This document shows positions 45,576 to 56,341 of a stretch of DNA of 64,000 bases, one piece after another. This DNA is from Cladophialophora immunda (lineage: Eukaryota; Ascomycota; Eurotiomycetes; Chaetothyriales; Herpotrichiellaceae), in the NCBI RefSeq assembly GCF_000835495.1, contig NW_015622545.1, forward strand, positions 1,752,777-1,816,776, in the 5' to 3' direction. Under the pieces are notes generated by a model. That model saw nothing but the letters and a program-made list of their open reading frames with translations, ran no database searches and had not been told where the DNA came from. Position numbers and translations under genes: made by a program. Numbering within the stretch: position 1 is the first letter of the stretch; each line of letters starts with the position of its first letter.

Positions 45576-47536
45576 TCACAGCTTGTTCTCCTTGGTGAAA
45601 GAGAACAAATTCTTCCCGCGCACCCCTGGATGCTGCCTCACGGTCCCCGACTTGCCGATCTGCTCCTCGCTTGCGCTAGCGAGCTGTTGCAGGGTCGCCA
45701 CGTCGGCGTGGTTTGCGAGGAATCGCCTCCCGCCGCTCTTCGTGCGCCCGACAATATGTCCCACCACTGGAGCGCCATCCCGGCCAAATTCTACCGTATA
45801 AGTCTGTTGTTTTTCCGGTCCAGCAATTAGATGAGGATTTAGTCTCGATGTGATGATACGACTTACTTCGATGGTCGCCTCGCCTTGTGGTTCCGGATCG
45901 AGTGGAACCGCTGTGTCTTCTGGCCAGACCTCCGGAAGCGGGTTTTGCTTGGGATACTGTCTGCTCCCTGGCTCGTTCGACAGACACAGCGCGTATTGGT
46001 ACGTCATGAACCCTCCATTCGCCAGGATCAGCCCTTTGCGAGAGGGACCGTGTAGGTGGCGAAGTTGTCGCACCATTTCCGTAAGAGCCTATCATTAGTC
46101 AACGGGGAGGCTCGCTCCTGAAGCTCCATTCCGCCGATTCTGCCTACGTGCATCGAGTAATTGTTGCCCGCGCCGCCGAAGAAGGTCAAGCCGCCCAGCA
46201 GCGTGATCGGCTTCGCAGGCTCGAGTATCGACAAGCCGAGATGGTGGCACGCCAGCTTTGGGACAATGGGGAAGCAACTGCGTTTCACACGTCAGTTATC
46301 GTGTGAAACTTGCACTTTTGACCAGGCGTACGTACGAGTAGATGTCATAGAGATCGATTTCGTCCTTCGTCAATCCGGACACTCTTAGAACCGCGTCGAG
46401 CGTGTGTGAGATGGATGGGCTGGAGTGGAAATTTGGCCGCTCCCAAACTATGTAGGTGTCAAGGTCAGTCCGAACCAGAACAAGATGGGGATTTTCGCGT
46501 GTTTACAATCAAGGCTGTCTCTCGTGCCGGCGCCCCCTAAAGGGAAGATCCACTTCGAACTGGGTATACCAAGCTCTTGAGCGTAATCGGTCGAGGTGAG
46601 GAGGCAAGCTGCCGCGCAGTTGACGGTATTATAGGCGTTCATGAGAAGCGGATCTAGACGGAGGCACGGGTTAGAAGAGGAGCGCAACGCGATAACTTCA
46701 GGGCGAGTTTACAGGGCATGCATATCATCCTGTTCTTCCTGGTCACCTTGCCAATGGTGTCCGCGCTTTCTGCCGGTCGGCCGTAGGTCCACGCGCGTGG
46801 ATTCTGCGCCGCAACTCTGGCAAAACTTGCGTACAGCTGCGCCGACTCGCGGTTGTTGTCAGGCAGGGATTGGCCGCGGTGGGCTCTGAAGCCGTTTTCA
46901 TACAGCGGGTAGATTTGAATCGGTCTGCCGATGGAATGGATAGATCCCAGACCTGTGATGGAGCTGAGCAGTCTGTCACCATTACTAGTCCTCGCACTGC
47001 GTCCATACCTTCTTCGAGATCCCTTGTGGTTGGTGAAAATACGGCGCCTACTTCCTGCTCGACAGGGGTCCAAGGCGGCGGTGACCCCTTGTTGACTTTG
47101 GTCCAAGCCTGCACTACCAGCCCGTCAACGACGCAGGCGAATGCTGGTTGGGAGAAGCCTTACACGAAGCCAAGGCTTCTCCGCCGGCAAGCACGGCCAC
47201 TTTGCTTTCCCCCCGCGATATCGCACGGGCGGCTTCATCGAACAACATGGCTGGATTGTGGCCCCCTTGCGTGCTGGCTCTCTTGTGTAATGGGGTGACG
47301 CCCAGCCGCTGGGCCAGGAGCTCAGGTAGGTCTGCGTAGGGCCACGTCCAACAGCGAACGGTGTACACGCTGGTAATGCTGGACTGAAGCTTTTGCGCGG
47401 ATGACGGAGAGAGCCCGGTGTCGCTCATGGCGTTTTGGACGGCTTCGACCATCAATTGCAACGGCTCACGTGCGTCTCGAGGTGCCAGAGATCGATTGAC
47501 CACGTCAGCCACGCCGACGACAACGGGGGTTGCCAT
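45576..47536 (-). CDS. Thiolase-like protein (SCP2/TLP-type) with C-terminal extra domain
   Basis: Eight exons (47536-47164, 47113-47009, 46952-46713, 46653-46507, 46447-46336, 46277-46148, 46088-45867, 45803-45576) give 518 aa. Family landmarks: VVVGVADVVNR, LAQRLGV, STQGGHNPAMLFDEAARAI, VLAGGEAL, GRPIQIYPLYENGFRAHRGQS, RMICMPYPLLMNAYNTVN, DLYDIYSCFPIVPKL, GGLTFFGGAGNNYSMHA, and a C-terminal TYTVEFGRDGAP..GHIVGRT domain. The nucleophilic Cys normally preceding the QGG-like helix is absent (GGHNPAML instead), as in mycobacterial thiolase-like proteins. Thiolytic activity is therefore doubtful. It ends ENKL, at best a weak PTS1. It is divergent from the acyl-CoA ligase across 402 bp. Confidence 0.9.
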
Positions 47537-47938
47537 TTCAGAAAAACGATTGAAAGGTGGGCAGGCAGGCAGCTGAGGACAGTCGCCAGACGGGGGTGAA
47601 ATACTGAGGTGATGGGAAGGGTCGGTCCTCTACAGGCCGGCGGCTCGCTCACAGGGATATCCAGTTCTAATACAGATGAAGAGCCACCGAAACCGACTGT
47701 GTAAGATCCAGTAACCAGAAGCTACAGCACGACGCAAAGCCGACACTCCCGCGCTGGCGTGCTTCCCGGGAGGGCGAATTGCTGGCTCCGGCTTCCCCAA
47801 TTTTGTAAGCTCGTTTCTGGGAACACTCCCGAATCACGGGATATGACCAGCGACCTTGTCAGAGATGACAATATAAGCCACTTTCATTCGATCTTGCTCT
47901 TGCGCGCTCAAACCCAACAAAGTCACAATCACGTCCCA
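47537..47938. promoter_or_regulatory. Divergent thiolase-like / acyl-CoA ligase promoter
   Basis: Contains TCCCG-N5-CGGGA at 47827-47841, an inverted CCG-type site of the sort bound by Zn2Cys6 dimers, about 100 bp before the ligase ATG. A second G/C-rich dyad lies near 47762-47776. Confidence 0.5.
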
Positions 47939-50113
47939 ATGGCTTCATCACGGGCTGAAGCCAAACCGAAGGCGGCCATCTACCGCTCAAATTGCCCACC
48001 GACCAATTATCCCACAAACGTCTCTCTGTCACAATTTCTCGTCGAAACCAATCCAGAACAAATTCAAGACAACAAGGTCACTTTGGAGGACAACTGGACC
48101 CGGAAACGCGTTACTTACGGCGGTATACGTGAGGCCGCCTCGAAAGGCGCATGGGGCCTCCGTCGAACACTCGACTTCCAACGTGGCGACGTCGCGGCGA
48201 TCCTCTGCCCCAATGCCGTAAGCAGCTCCCGCGCAAACCAGATGCTCGAGATGGTCACTCAGAGGACAACAGGTTGACTGGATGGTGTTTGCGCACTCTG
48301 CTTTGTGGGCAGGAGGGATTGTTGGGTAAGGCGTGCACTGTCTCCGAATGGTGTCAGGTTCCGCTGACATGGGCAGTGCAATCAACCATCTGGCCTCCGC
48401 TCCCGAGCTCGTGCATTACCTCCAAGTGTGTTCACCAAAAGTGGTGGCTGTCTACAGGGACCTGCTCCCAGTGCTTCTGGAGGCGCTGTCCTTGATGAAG
48501 CTTCGGCGAGACAAGTATCCAAAGATCGTATCATTGTGTGGTCGTGCAGCTGATCTGCCACTGGTGAGGATTTTCATGGCCACGGATGCATCATCTGGAA
48601 CTCCCTTTCTGCTAACGCATTCAAGTTTCCGGATGATATCAGCGGAAGTGCAGCACACGAGGCAGTTCCACCCCTAGATTTGACCAACGAAGACAGCCGC
48701 AAAGTGCCTGCGGTGATACTTTTCAGCTCGGGTGAGGATCATGCCGCCAGGCCACTGTTACAAGGCTGACGGGGATGGTAGGAACCACGGGCAATCCAAA
48801 AGGCGCTTATCTTTCCCACCATGGCATCATTTCCCACCTTTTGGCGACGCGCATCGCAGACCCGGACGTATACAACGGAGAGCAGAGAGAGGTCTTCTTT
48901 CCACCGCGTGAATATCCCGCCCGATGCCCGCAGAGCCGCCCGCCCTAACTATTCCAGTTTGTCATTTGTATGGCTTCAACGTCGTTGCCATAGCGTCTGT
49001 CTGGTTGGGCAACTACACGCTCCTGATGAAAACCTACACCTTTGAGGAATTCATCCAACGATCCTCGGAGATCCGTTGCACTTGGATGCACGTGCTTCCA
49101 CCGGTGGCGGTGCGCCTGGCTAAAAGCCCCTTGACCCAAAGCCTGGATTTGCAAAGTCTCAGAACGATCATTTGCTCGGGTTCGCCGCTCGGCGAAGACC
49201 TCGTGGCAGTCTTACGGAGACGGGCTCCGGAAGTGGTCATCACTCAGAAATACGGGTTCGTCTTCTCCCAGTAATCTCCCTTGCCTGTAGCGTAGCTTAG
49301 TTGGACTGTAGCTCGACGGAAGCCACGGTGACCTTTTTGAAGAGGAGCGTCGCAAACAGCCGCGGGGCGAGCATCGGAAAGCTGTACCCAGACATGTGAG
49401 TCTTCGCCCAAGCAGTGGGTCGAGTGCTGAGAATAGACAGGGAAGCACGTGTCGTTGACGATGACATGCTTGATGTTGAGCCTGGCAAGGTTGGGGAACT
49501 GTTAGTGAGGGGTTCATCTGTCTTTATGTGAGTTCAGTCCCTGCATGCATCCTCAGTCATGAGTCCAGACACGGCCTCACACGGTCATCTCAGGGGCTAC
49601 AAAGACAATCCGACAGCTACACGCGAAGCTTTCCACGACGGCTGGGTAAGAACAGGAGACCTCGTCCGCTGCGATGAAGAAGGGTACTTTTACATCACTG
49701 GCAGAAAGAAGGAACTCATCAAGTACAAAGGGTACATGGCCTCTGATGGGATCTCGAGAGCGTCTCGACTAATTGTGAACAGGTTTCAAGTGGCACCCAC
49801 CGAGCTCGAGGAGATTTTGACTTCCCATCCCTTGGTTCAGGAGGCCGGGGTAACAGCACATTATGACGAGGCACAGGCGACCGAAGTTCCCAATGCGTAT
49901 ATCACGTTGGCGGATGGGACTCGAGGACGTCAGGACGCCAAGGTGCTGGCGGCAGAGATCCGCGCCTACGTGGACGGCAAGGTCGCTCCCTATAAGCGGC
50001 TTCGCGGGGGCGTTGTCTTCCTCGACACTATGCCGAAAACCAACAGTGGGAAGATCCTACGGCGACTGTTGTCCAAGGCGAAACGCATCTCGACTTCAGA
50101 ATCAAAGCTCTGA
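47939..50113 (+). CDS. AMP-forming acyl-CoA ligase (4-coumarate:CoA ligase-like) with SKL
   Basis: Ten exons (47939-48217, 48273-48325, 48377-48563, 48626-48731, 48782-48907, 48958-49255, 49312-49395, 49441-49527, 49594-49731, 49783-50113) give 562 aa. ANL-superfamily motifs in order: FSSGTTGNPKG (P-loop, spread over intron 4), LCHLYGF, YGSTEATV, GWVRTGDL, GRKKELIKYKGFQVAPTELE and KTNSGKILRR, whose Lys is the adenylation lysine. The last three residues are SKL, a strong PTS1. It activates a carboxylic acid, probably aryl or branched, to its CoA ester as the entry step of module B. The exon 9 acceptor was chosen so that VFM joins GYKDNPTAT. Confidence 0.93.
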
Positions 50114-50293
50114 TTTGGGCTCGACTTTGACGCCTATGATGCCTTGCAACAGATACTTAGGTACACATCGCCATGCAAACCGCGCCTCCTACGTAAGGAT
50201 GTTGATCTTGCCCGATGATGCAATCTTTGTTCATGCTTGTCTGTTCCTCCACACTGGCAGCTGGTAGCTACTCTTGCACCCTCATTCCAAGAT

Positions 50294-51399
50294 TCATTTA
50301 GCCCATGCGGCCTTGCGCGACGCCTGCCGCATCTCGGCGAGTTCGATGAGATCGTATAGCTTGTCGGTGCACAGAGTCATAGTGACTGATTTGAGAGGTG
50401 TAACATCAGTGACTTCTCCAATACCGCAAAAGTCTTCCAGTGATAACACGAGGCCGGCTTTGCCCTCTGGATTCTTCAGGCCATCCTTGCTGCGGATCTC
50501 CTAATGGACAGTTAGGAATAGCCCATAAAACATATGATGGAAAGGAATTGTCTTACCACAGTATCATCACACTCGGCACCTTGAAACCCTCCGTCGTCGT
50601 CAAATTTCGCCCGCCAGACCGAGAAGCGTGCGCCCTTCTTCCCCGAATAATCAACATCGATGCAGAGGACAGTTCGTATGCCACCCCGAGAACCTTGGAT
50701 ATACCCTTTGGCCTTGGATTGCAGCTGGTTGGTTGTCTGCGAGTTTGCGACTTCACCAACCATAGTTGGGTATTTCGCGTTGAATGCGCTTCCAAACGAG
50801 AGGTCAGGAGTATGTTCGGTCATGTGAGTACTAATCATGGCAGGATAGTGGAGGTCAGAGGTGTAGAGAGACATCACGGATGAGGCAAATGCGGCAATGG
50901 CGGGGTTGGTGTGTTTTCGTGACTCTTTGATGAAGTCTCTCAGTAGATCTTCCGCCTCGCCGGCAATGATATCGTGTCTGAGGTCGGGCATTCTGATGGT
51001 GAGGATTTCGTCGTCGCCGTCGTAGTCGAATCTGAATCTGTCGCGCACAAGTCAGTCAAAGCTTCAAGATCACGTTGTTCATGCCCTGAGAGATGCAATC
51101 CCGTACCTTCTTCCAGCTAATTTACCGTCCTCCACCATCCCCAATTCCTTGAATTGTTCGTATTGTTCGAAAGGGAGGGGGAAGTTAATCCTGTCGACTG
51201 AGTTGTCGGATTTGCCCTCTTCGAGCCAGTCGAGTAAAGCTTGCAATTCGGGCTTGATTTGGCGACCAGCTGCGGATGGAGATTCACAGCCTGAGTCAGA
51301 AGTTGAGGTGTCCTGGAGGCGAGCATGATCCGCAGCGCCAGGGTTGATCTCATTATTGTGAAGCGTAGAGACGCTACCGCGTTCCTGGTTGGTAGCCAT
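50294..51399 (-). CDS. Fungal PD-(D/E)XK/Uma2-like family protein (paralogue 2)
   Basis: Three exons, 51399-51107, 51037-50557 and 50500-50294, give 326 aa. It has an N-terminal helical segment (PELQALLDWLEEGK), then RFDYDGDDEILTIRMPDLRHD at the exon junction, a PDLSF motif, VGEVANSQ, L..KAKGYI, GGIRTVLCIDVDY and FSVWRA. The C-terminal exon has EIRSKDGLKNPEGKAGLVLSLEDF, matching paralogue 3. The PD...EV arrangement suggests a restriction-endonuclease-like fold of Uma2 type, with the catalytic residues uncertain. It is head-to-head with paralogue 3 across 600 bp, so the two probably arose by inverted duplication and share a promoter. Confidence 0.78.
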
Positions 51400-51999
51400 C
51401 GCGGGTCACTTGTTTTGTCTGTTACCAAAGCTGTGCGACTGATGGGTGAAATGATGTTTTCATAGACAATCACTGCCGCGGTGTTATGGATTCTAAAATG
51501 TACGGCGGAGTAAGCACTGCAATGAGCAGTCTTCCATACGGCGGCGCATAGAACTATTCTACGAAATATTACGAAAGATGTGCGTCTCTTGTGTAGGGTG
51601 TAGCATGTGTCGATATGTCTTTTGACAAGGAACGGCACCGGCACCGACACACCACAGCCGGGTCGCTGTGGCGACTTTAGAGACAAAGCGCCTCGCCCTT
51701 TGACATAGACTGCCGGAAGACATTTGGGGAATACACTGTTGTGAGGAGATGTGCCTATGCCGCCGCATGCGCCACCGAAGACGTCTGGACGGCTGCATGT
51801 TGCACCGTAGATAATGGTTTCTACCTATATAACTTGTTACTTTCGCGTTGAATATTTGTTCACCGTTGTCTGTCCAAAACAACCACAATAACGACAACGT
51901 CGCGATACGTTGTCGACCGCACTTCCACAGAAGGGCCGCACTACCGTCTCTACGCTCCGCCAAAACCACCCCGAGAGATAAATTTTAAACAACTCCAAT
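51400..51999. promoter_or_regulatory. Divergent promoter of paralogues 2 and 3
   Basis: 600 bp between head-to-head homologous genes. No inverted symmetry or gene recognised by eye. Confidence 0.45.
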
Positions 52000-53381
52000 A
52001 TGAGTAGCAATTCCACCTCACCTCGCTCAGACGGTGACTTGTCTACTTCTGACAAACCATGTCCTCCTGATTCCTCCCCGATCTCACTCACCAGCCTCTA
52101 CCATCCTGACCTTCAACGTATCATCGACTGGGCGACATCGCCATCTTTCGCAACACCGGACTGGGCCGAGTTTCGCCTGGCACCCCTGCAATTCGAAGAG
52201 CTGCAAGGGCTGAAAGGCAATCGGTCTTCTATTTGGCGCGACCTGAAGTAAGCGTATTCGCGTGCCACAAATATTCTGTGTACACACTTTGACTGATCAC
52301 CTGGCCCGTAGGTACGACTACTCTCGTGCGGATCAAGTACTCTCCCTCCGAACACCGACCAGCAGAGGACACGAAAGCCTTGTCTTGCAACTCGCGGTTA
52401 AAATTCGAGACCTTCTAGCACAAAACTCCAGTGATGCCGCTCCTTACAAACCTGGGGTTAATCGGAGATTGGCTGATGACTCCCGGCCATTTTCAGACCA
52501 CAGTCAGGATTTTTCTCGGCTGGGTCAGGAGGTTTTCCAGACCGGTCAGAGCGTCGTTGACTGTGGTGAGGATCTTGTTAAGACTGGCGAGGTCATTGTT
52601 AGTTTGGGGGAGATTAGTCCTTGCTTTCGTCAGACCATCGCAGATTACGGAGAGTGGATCGCCGACTACGGCCGACGAGTTGCTGCTGACGGTCAAAGAA
52701 TGCAGGGCGACGGTCGAAGAGTCGAAGAAGGTGCTTACAGAATGGCAGATGCTTCGCGCAGAATGGGTGAAACCGCACAGAGCATAGATGAGTATTGCCA
52801 GAGGGTTGTCGACTTGGAATCAGCGACAATCTCCTATCGGACGGAGAACGGAGAGAGAGTCCAGCGCGACCCCGACGCCCAATTCGGTCTCGAAGGTCGA
52901 TCCAAGCCAACCCTGATCATCGAAGTAGCTTGGTCACAATCCAAGAAGGACCTCGAGAGGATGGCACTGGAATACATCAAATGCACTCAAGGTGAAATCC
53001 GGGCTGTCGTTGGCCTTGATGTCGATTATGCACAATGGAAGAGCGCAAGACTCACGGTCTGGAGAGCGGTGGTGAACGATAAAGAGCTCGTTGGTGTTTC
53101 TTCTGAGTCTATGGTACGGTGCCAAATATCTCGCGCTTCGGAATGACTGCCATACTGACCCTCTCTCTCTGTTCTAGGTCATCCGGAGTGAGCGAGGGGT
53201 GGAGAACCCGGACCCAAAGGCTGGACTACGGCTCTCGCTGGCAGATTTCGCAACCCACGAAGACCTGAAACAATGTCCTTTTCTCGAGATGATTCCGATC
53301 TTCATTGGCGCCAAAGAGATCTGTGCGATGATAGACCAAGCAGAGCAAGATAACCGAGCCTGGAAAGCCACCGCGGAGTAA
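52000..53381 (+). CDS. Fungal PD-(D/E)XK/Uma2-like family protein (paralogue 3) with heptad-repeat insert
   Basis: Three exons (52000-52247, 52312-53113, 53178-53381) give 417 aa. Domain order: helical N-terminus (HPDLQRIIDWAT, EFRLAPLQFEELQGL), KYDYSRADQVLSLRTP, then residues 141-252 as 16 consecutive heptads of form [QER]x[FVLIM]xxxG, then DPDAQF, LIIEVAWSQ, LERMALEYI, GEIRAVVGLDVDY and LTVWRA, and the C-terminal IRSERGVENPDPKAGLRLSL block. The insert is absent from paralogues 1 and 2. It would form a long amphipathic helix or coiled coil, suggesting oligomerisation or tethering. The core is as for the other paralogues. Function unknown. Confidence 0.8.
52484..52819 (+). repeat. Coding heptad array, 16 x 21 bp
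   Basis: Residues 141-252 of paralogue 3 are sixteen seven-residue units without a gap. Position 3 is hydrophobic (F, V, L, I, M) in 15 of 16, and position 7 is Gly in nine. DNA copies are diverged, so the repeat shows at protein rather than nucleotide level. Confidence 0.85.
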
Positions 53382-53796
53382 TCTCGCCAGCAAGCAGCAC
53401 ATCCCCCATCGTTCCCGCCTCGCAAGGCACGACAAAAAAGGAAGGAAAAAAAAAAAAGATCTTGAATCTCAACTCTCAAAAACAACAACAACAACCAAAG
53501 TGACCATAAAAAAGGAAGGGGGAAAAGCGCCGGCGTTTCCGGTGCGAGATGCGCATGGCACAGACAGCCCATATCGGGGTTGCTCAATGCCACCCATTAG
53601 TTTAGATTCCACAAACATTAGCTAGTCAATTACAAAAAAAATGTCAGAGTCGAGTATGCAGGAAGTTCAGGCGCGTTCTGCGGCTATGAGTGCCCTGGCA
53701 TCGACATGGACCACCACTGGGATGGGAGGGCCTGTATTGTTGTAAAACTATGGAAGAATGCCAGAGCCGCGGCGTGCCGACCGGGCGCAAGCTACC
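53382..53796. other. Convergent 3' region with poly-A tracts
   Basis: Between paralogue 3 and the DUF7924-type gene. A-rich runs occur near 53440-53458, 53481-53496 and 53633-53641, consistent with 3' ends. No gene seen. Confidence 0.5.
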
Positions 53797-55501
53797 TCAG
53801 CGCTGATTCACAGCCTCCTGCAGTAGCCTTACTTGCTCTTTCAGCATCTCCACCTGTTTCTGCATGCCATCTAGTTCTCCTTTCTGTCTCTTGCGGGTTG
53901 AAGGCTTGGGGGTATTGGAGTCTGTAGCAGTCTCTGCAGATGATTCCATCGTAGAGTTCAACCCCTTTGACTGAATGTCGTCAAGACTCATTCCAGATGC
54001 AATTGATCGCACTTGAGGATAGTCCATCTGTGCCAGGGCATCTCGGATCCTCTTCAGATGCTCAGGATAGAAATCGTCGTACACCTTTCGCACAAAATCA
54101 TACGTCCGCTTTCTGCTCTCAATCGCTGTTTCACAGTCCAGCATGAATGCCATGATGCGGTACCGATAGAACGAAATCTTGCCGTCTTTAACAACGGCAT
54201 AGTGTCCAAATATTTTGACGTGTTCATATGTGTGAGACACCGAGATGACTAGAATCTGGCCGTTCAAGTCTGATGTTTGATCGTTTCCTCCCGCCCTACA
54301 TAGCTCAACAATGGCATTAACCGCCATACAGCTACTTCTTGCACACTGTCGATCGGCCCGAGCGATGGTTTGGTCGCCTCCTTTGGCTTCGCAAACGAGA
54401 AATGGAAAGTACATGTGGTCCGTGAACAGCGTCGGTCTTTCCCAGGAGGAATAATTCTCCAGCTTCACAATTTCTTCCTCTGTGAACGCGGATTGAGCTA
54501 TGCCGACAGCGAAATCCGGTTTGGGTTTGGGACCGGCTATTGGAGTGCTTTTCGCCCAGTCAACAGATAATTCTTCGGCAACATGTTCCAGCTCACTCTC
54601 GCCGCAGAAAAAGAGGAGCTCTGCCGAAGGTATGAGGAACGGCGTGATATCCCGAAATATGCGAGCCTCGTTGCGATCGCGTAGCCGATCCCATACGGAC
54701 GGGAACTCGTCCACCGGGCACGGGGTACACTCTGGGTCTCCATATAGAGCCTTCGACATCACCTTGCACAGTTCCTTGCTGGCTTCGGACACGAACTTTT
54801 TACCTTGAAATTCGCTCATGACAACGCGTTTCTGTCTGAGAAGTCTTTCAAACCCAGGTGTGTCCGTCCTTGGAACTTCGCTATCTTTGGTCATCTGGGT
54901 GTAGCTTCGCTTCATCGACACATCAGTTGGAGGAGGAGCCATGATTTGGAAATTCCTCGGCCACAACCCAGTGCTTGCCCAATGTGCAATCGGATCACGC
55001 TCGTCTTGTTCTTCGCCGCTGGGGACCGCTGATGCTGGATGCACTCCGTCCGAATGGGCAGTCTGCGACGGGCCAGCCACGTACTCGGACCGTTCTTGCT
55101 CGATCGAATCCTCGGTGGGTGTTGTCACTGCTTCCGTTGCAGATTTATTTCCTTGTTGTTTTCGGGGCTTCTGTCTTGATCTGCGAGCTGGCCGAAGCGT
55201 GTTTTTCTTCGTTTTCGTCTGCCTCTGTTTCCTACTTTCCGGAGAGACCTGTGCTTGCTTTGGAGTGGGATCGGAATCGAGCGTTACAGGATCTTGGTCT
55301 TGTTGGCGCAGCTATCTCCGTGTCAGTTGAGAACTTCTACGCTTTGTACCCTTGACGTACCTGTTTTCTGGAAGAGCCGCCAGTTGAGAGGGAGGATGAA
55401 TGCGGTTTCTTTGTTGTATCGACATTCCCGCTCTGAGCCTTGCGGTTATGACCCTGCTGCTTCAGCCGTGCGCTTCTGCGAAGAGCGGGAGGAGGAGCCA
55501 T
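53797..55501 (-). CDS. DUF7924-type fungal protein, PD-(D/E)XK-like
   Basis: Two exons, 55501-55361 and 55311-53797, give 551 aa. The N-terminal ~125 residues are basic and low-complexity (KKTKK- and RRSRQKPRK-like), perhaps DNA-binding or nuclear localising. The core carries the fungal DUF7924 pattern: PKPDFAVGI, MYFPFLVCEAKGG, IARADRQCARSSCMAVNAIVEL, ILVISVSHTYEHVKIFGHYAVV and KRTYDFVRKVYDDFYPEHLKRI. The D...CEAK order is that of PD-(D/E)XK nucleases with D, E and K retained, so the active site looks plausible. A C-terminal coiled coil (QKQVEMLKEQVRLLQEAV) closes it. These genes are numerous in some fungi and of unknown function. Confidence 0.82.
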
Positions 55502-56341
55502 CAGTGCTGTGTATGTATGTGCAGTTTCTTCACAGATGAGAACTGGCGGTCAATGTTGAGGCGAGGGCGTGGTAAAATGCAGGTAGCCGTTCCCGACACA
55601 GCAAACTTCCTCGCTTCTTTGACCGGCCTGTCTCTTTAGGTGCGGCCCACGATGATTCATAACAAAATTTTCTTTGTTGATGATTTGGAGGCCAACGATC
55701 TCTCCGGATGAGAGATTTTGAGTATTGAGACCTGAAATTCCAAACTCGCCCATGTTGCTGCGACGACCAGTTGAAATTCGCACATTCGCGGCTGTCTCAT
55801 GGCTTGTGTCCATTTGTGGCACCGCTTTCAAGCGGGCATGATCGGTAGCTAGCCTGCCAGCTATGCGCCTGGCAGCCCAAATGAAGACTTATCCTCTCTG
55901 GTCATTGAGGAGGATGTCTGGTGTTTTCCATAGGAGGAAGAGCAAAATTACGGTCAAGCATTAAGTTATCTGGGCTGCTGCCATTAGCGTAACCTACTTG
56001 GCCGTAGTGTTGTCCACGGTGCCACTGGTGCCACCAGGTTTTGGCCTCTGATTTGCCTGGTTTGGGCGGGGCAAATAGAGTGTTCCTAGCCGTAGGGATG
56101 ATTGGGAACTTTTTGTGGAGTAATAGTATACCGAGCACGATACCAAGTAGCTCGCTAGGTATCTATAGTATCTTCCTAGTGCCTTGGCAGCTCCAAGCCG
56201 ATTGTCGTTTACACAGGTGCACAGTTCATACGGACACGCTAACGCCCTTGGACCATCCACATCCTCCATGCCCCGTCAACCTCGCCTCAGTGGTGTTGAG
56301 ATCGCGCCTCTTGTGCCTCATACACACTGCCCGACTTCTAC
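55502..56341. other. Intergenic, no gene recognised
   Basis: 840 bp upstream of the DUF7924-type gene and downstream of a Zn2Cys6 gene. A 93-codon minus-strand frame at 55550-55831 has no family signature. Not called. Confidence 0.45.

Noticed and set aside
53440..53458. Poly-A runs as a retroposon tail
   Set aside because: They lie between convergent gene ends, with no target-site duplication or retroelement coding sequence.
55550..55831. 93-codon minus-strand frame upstream of the DUF7924-type gene
   Set aside because: No motif and no sensible splice connection to the neighbouring gene.
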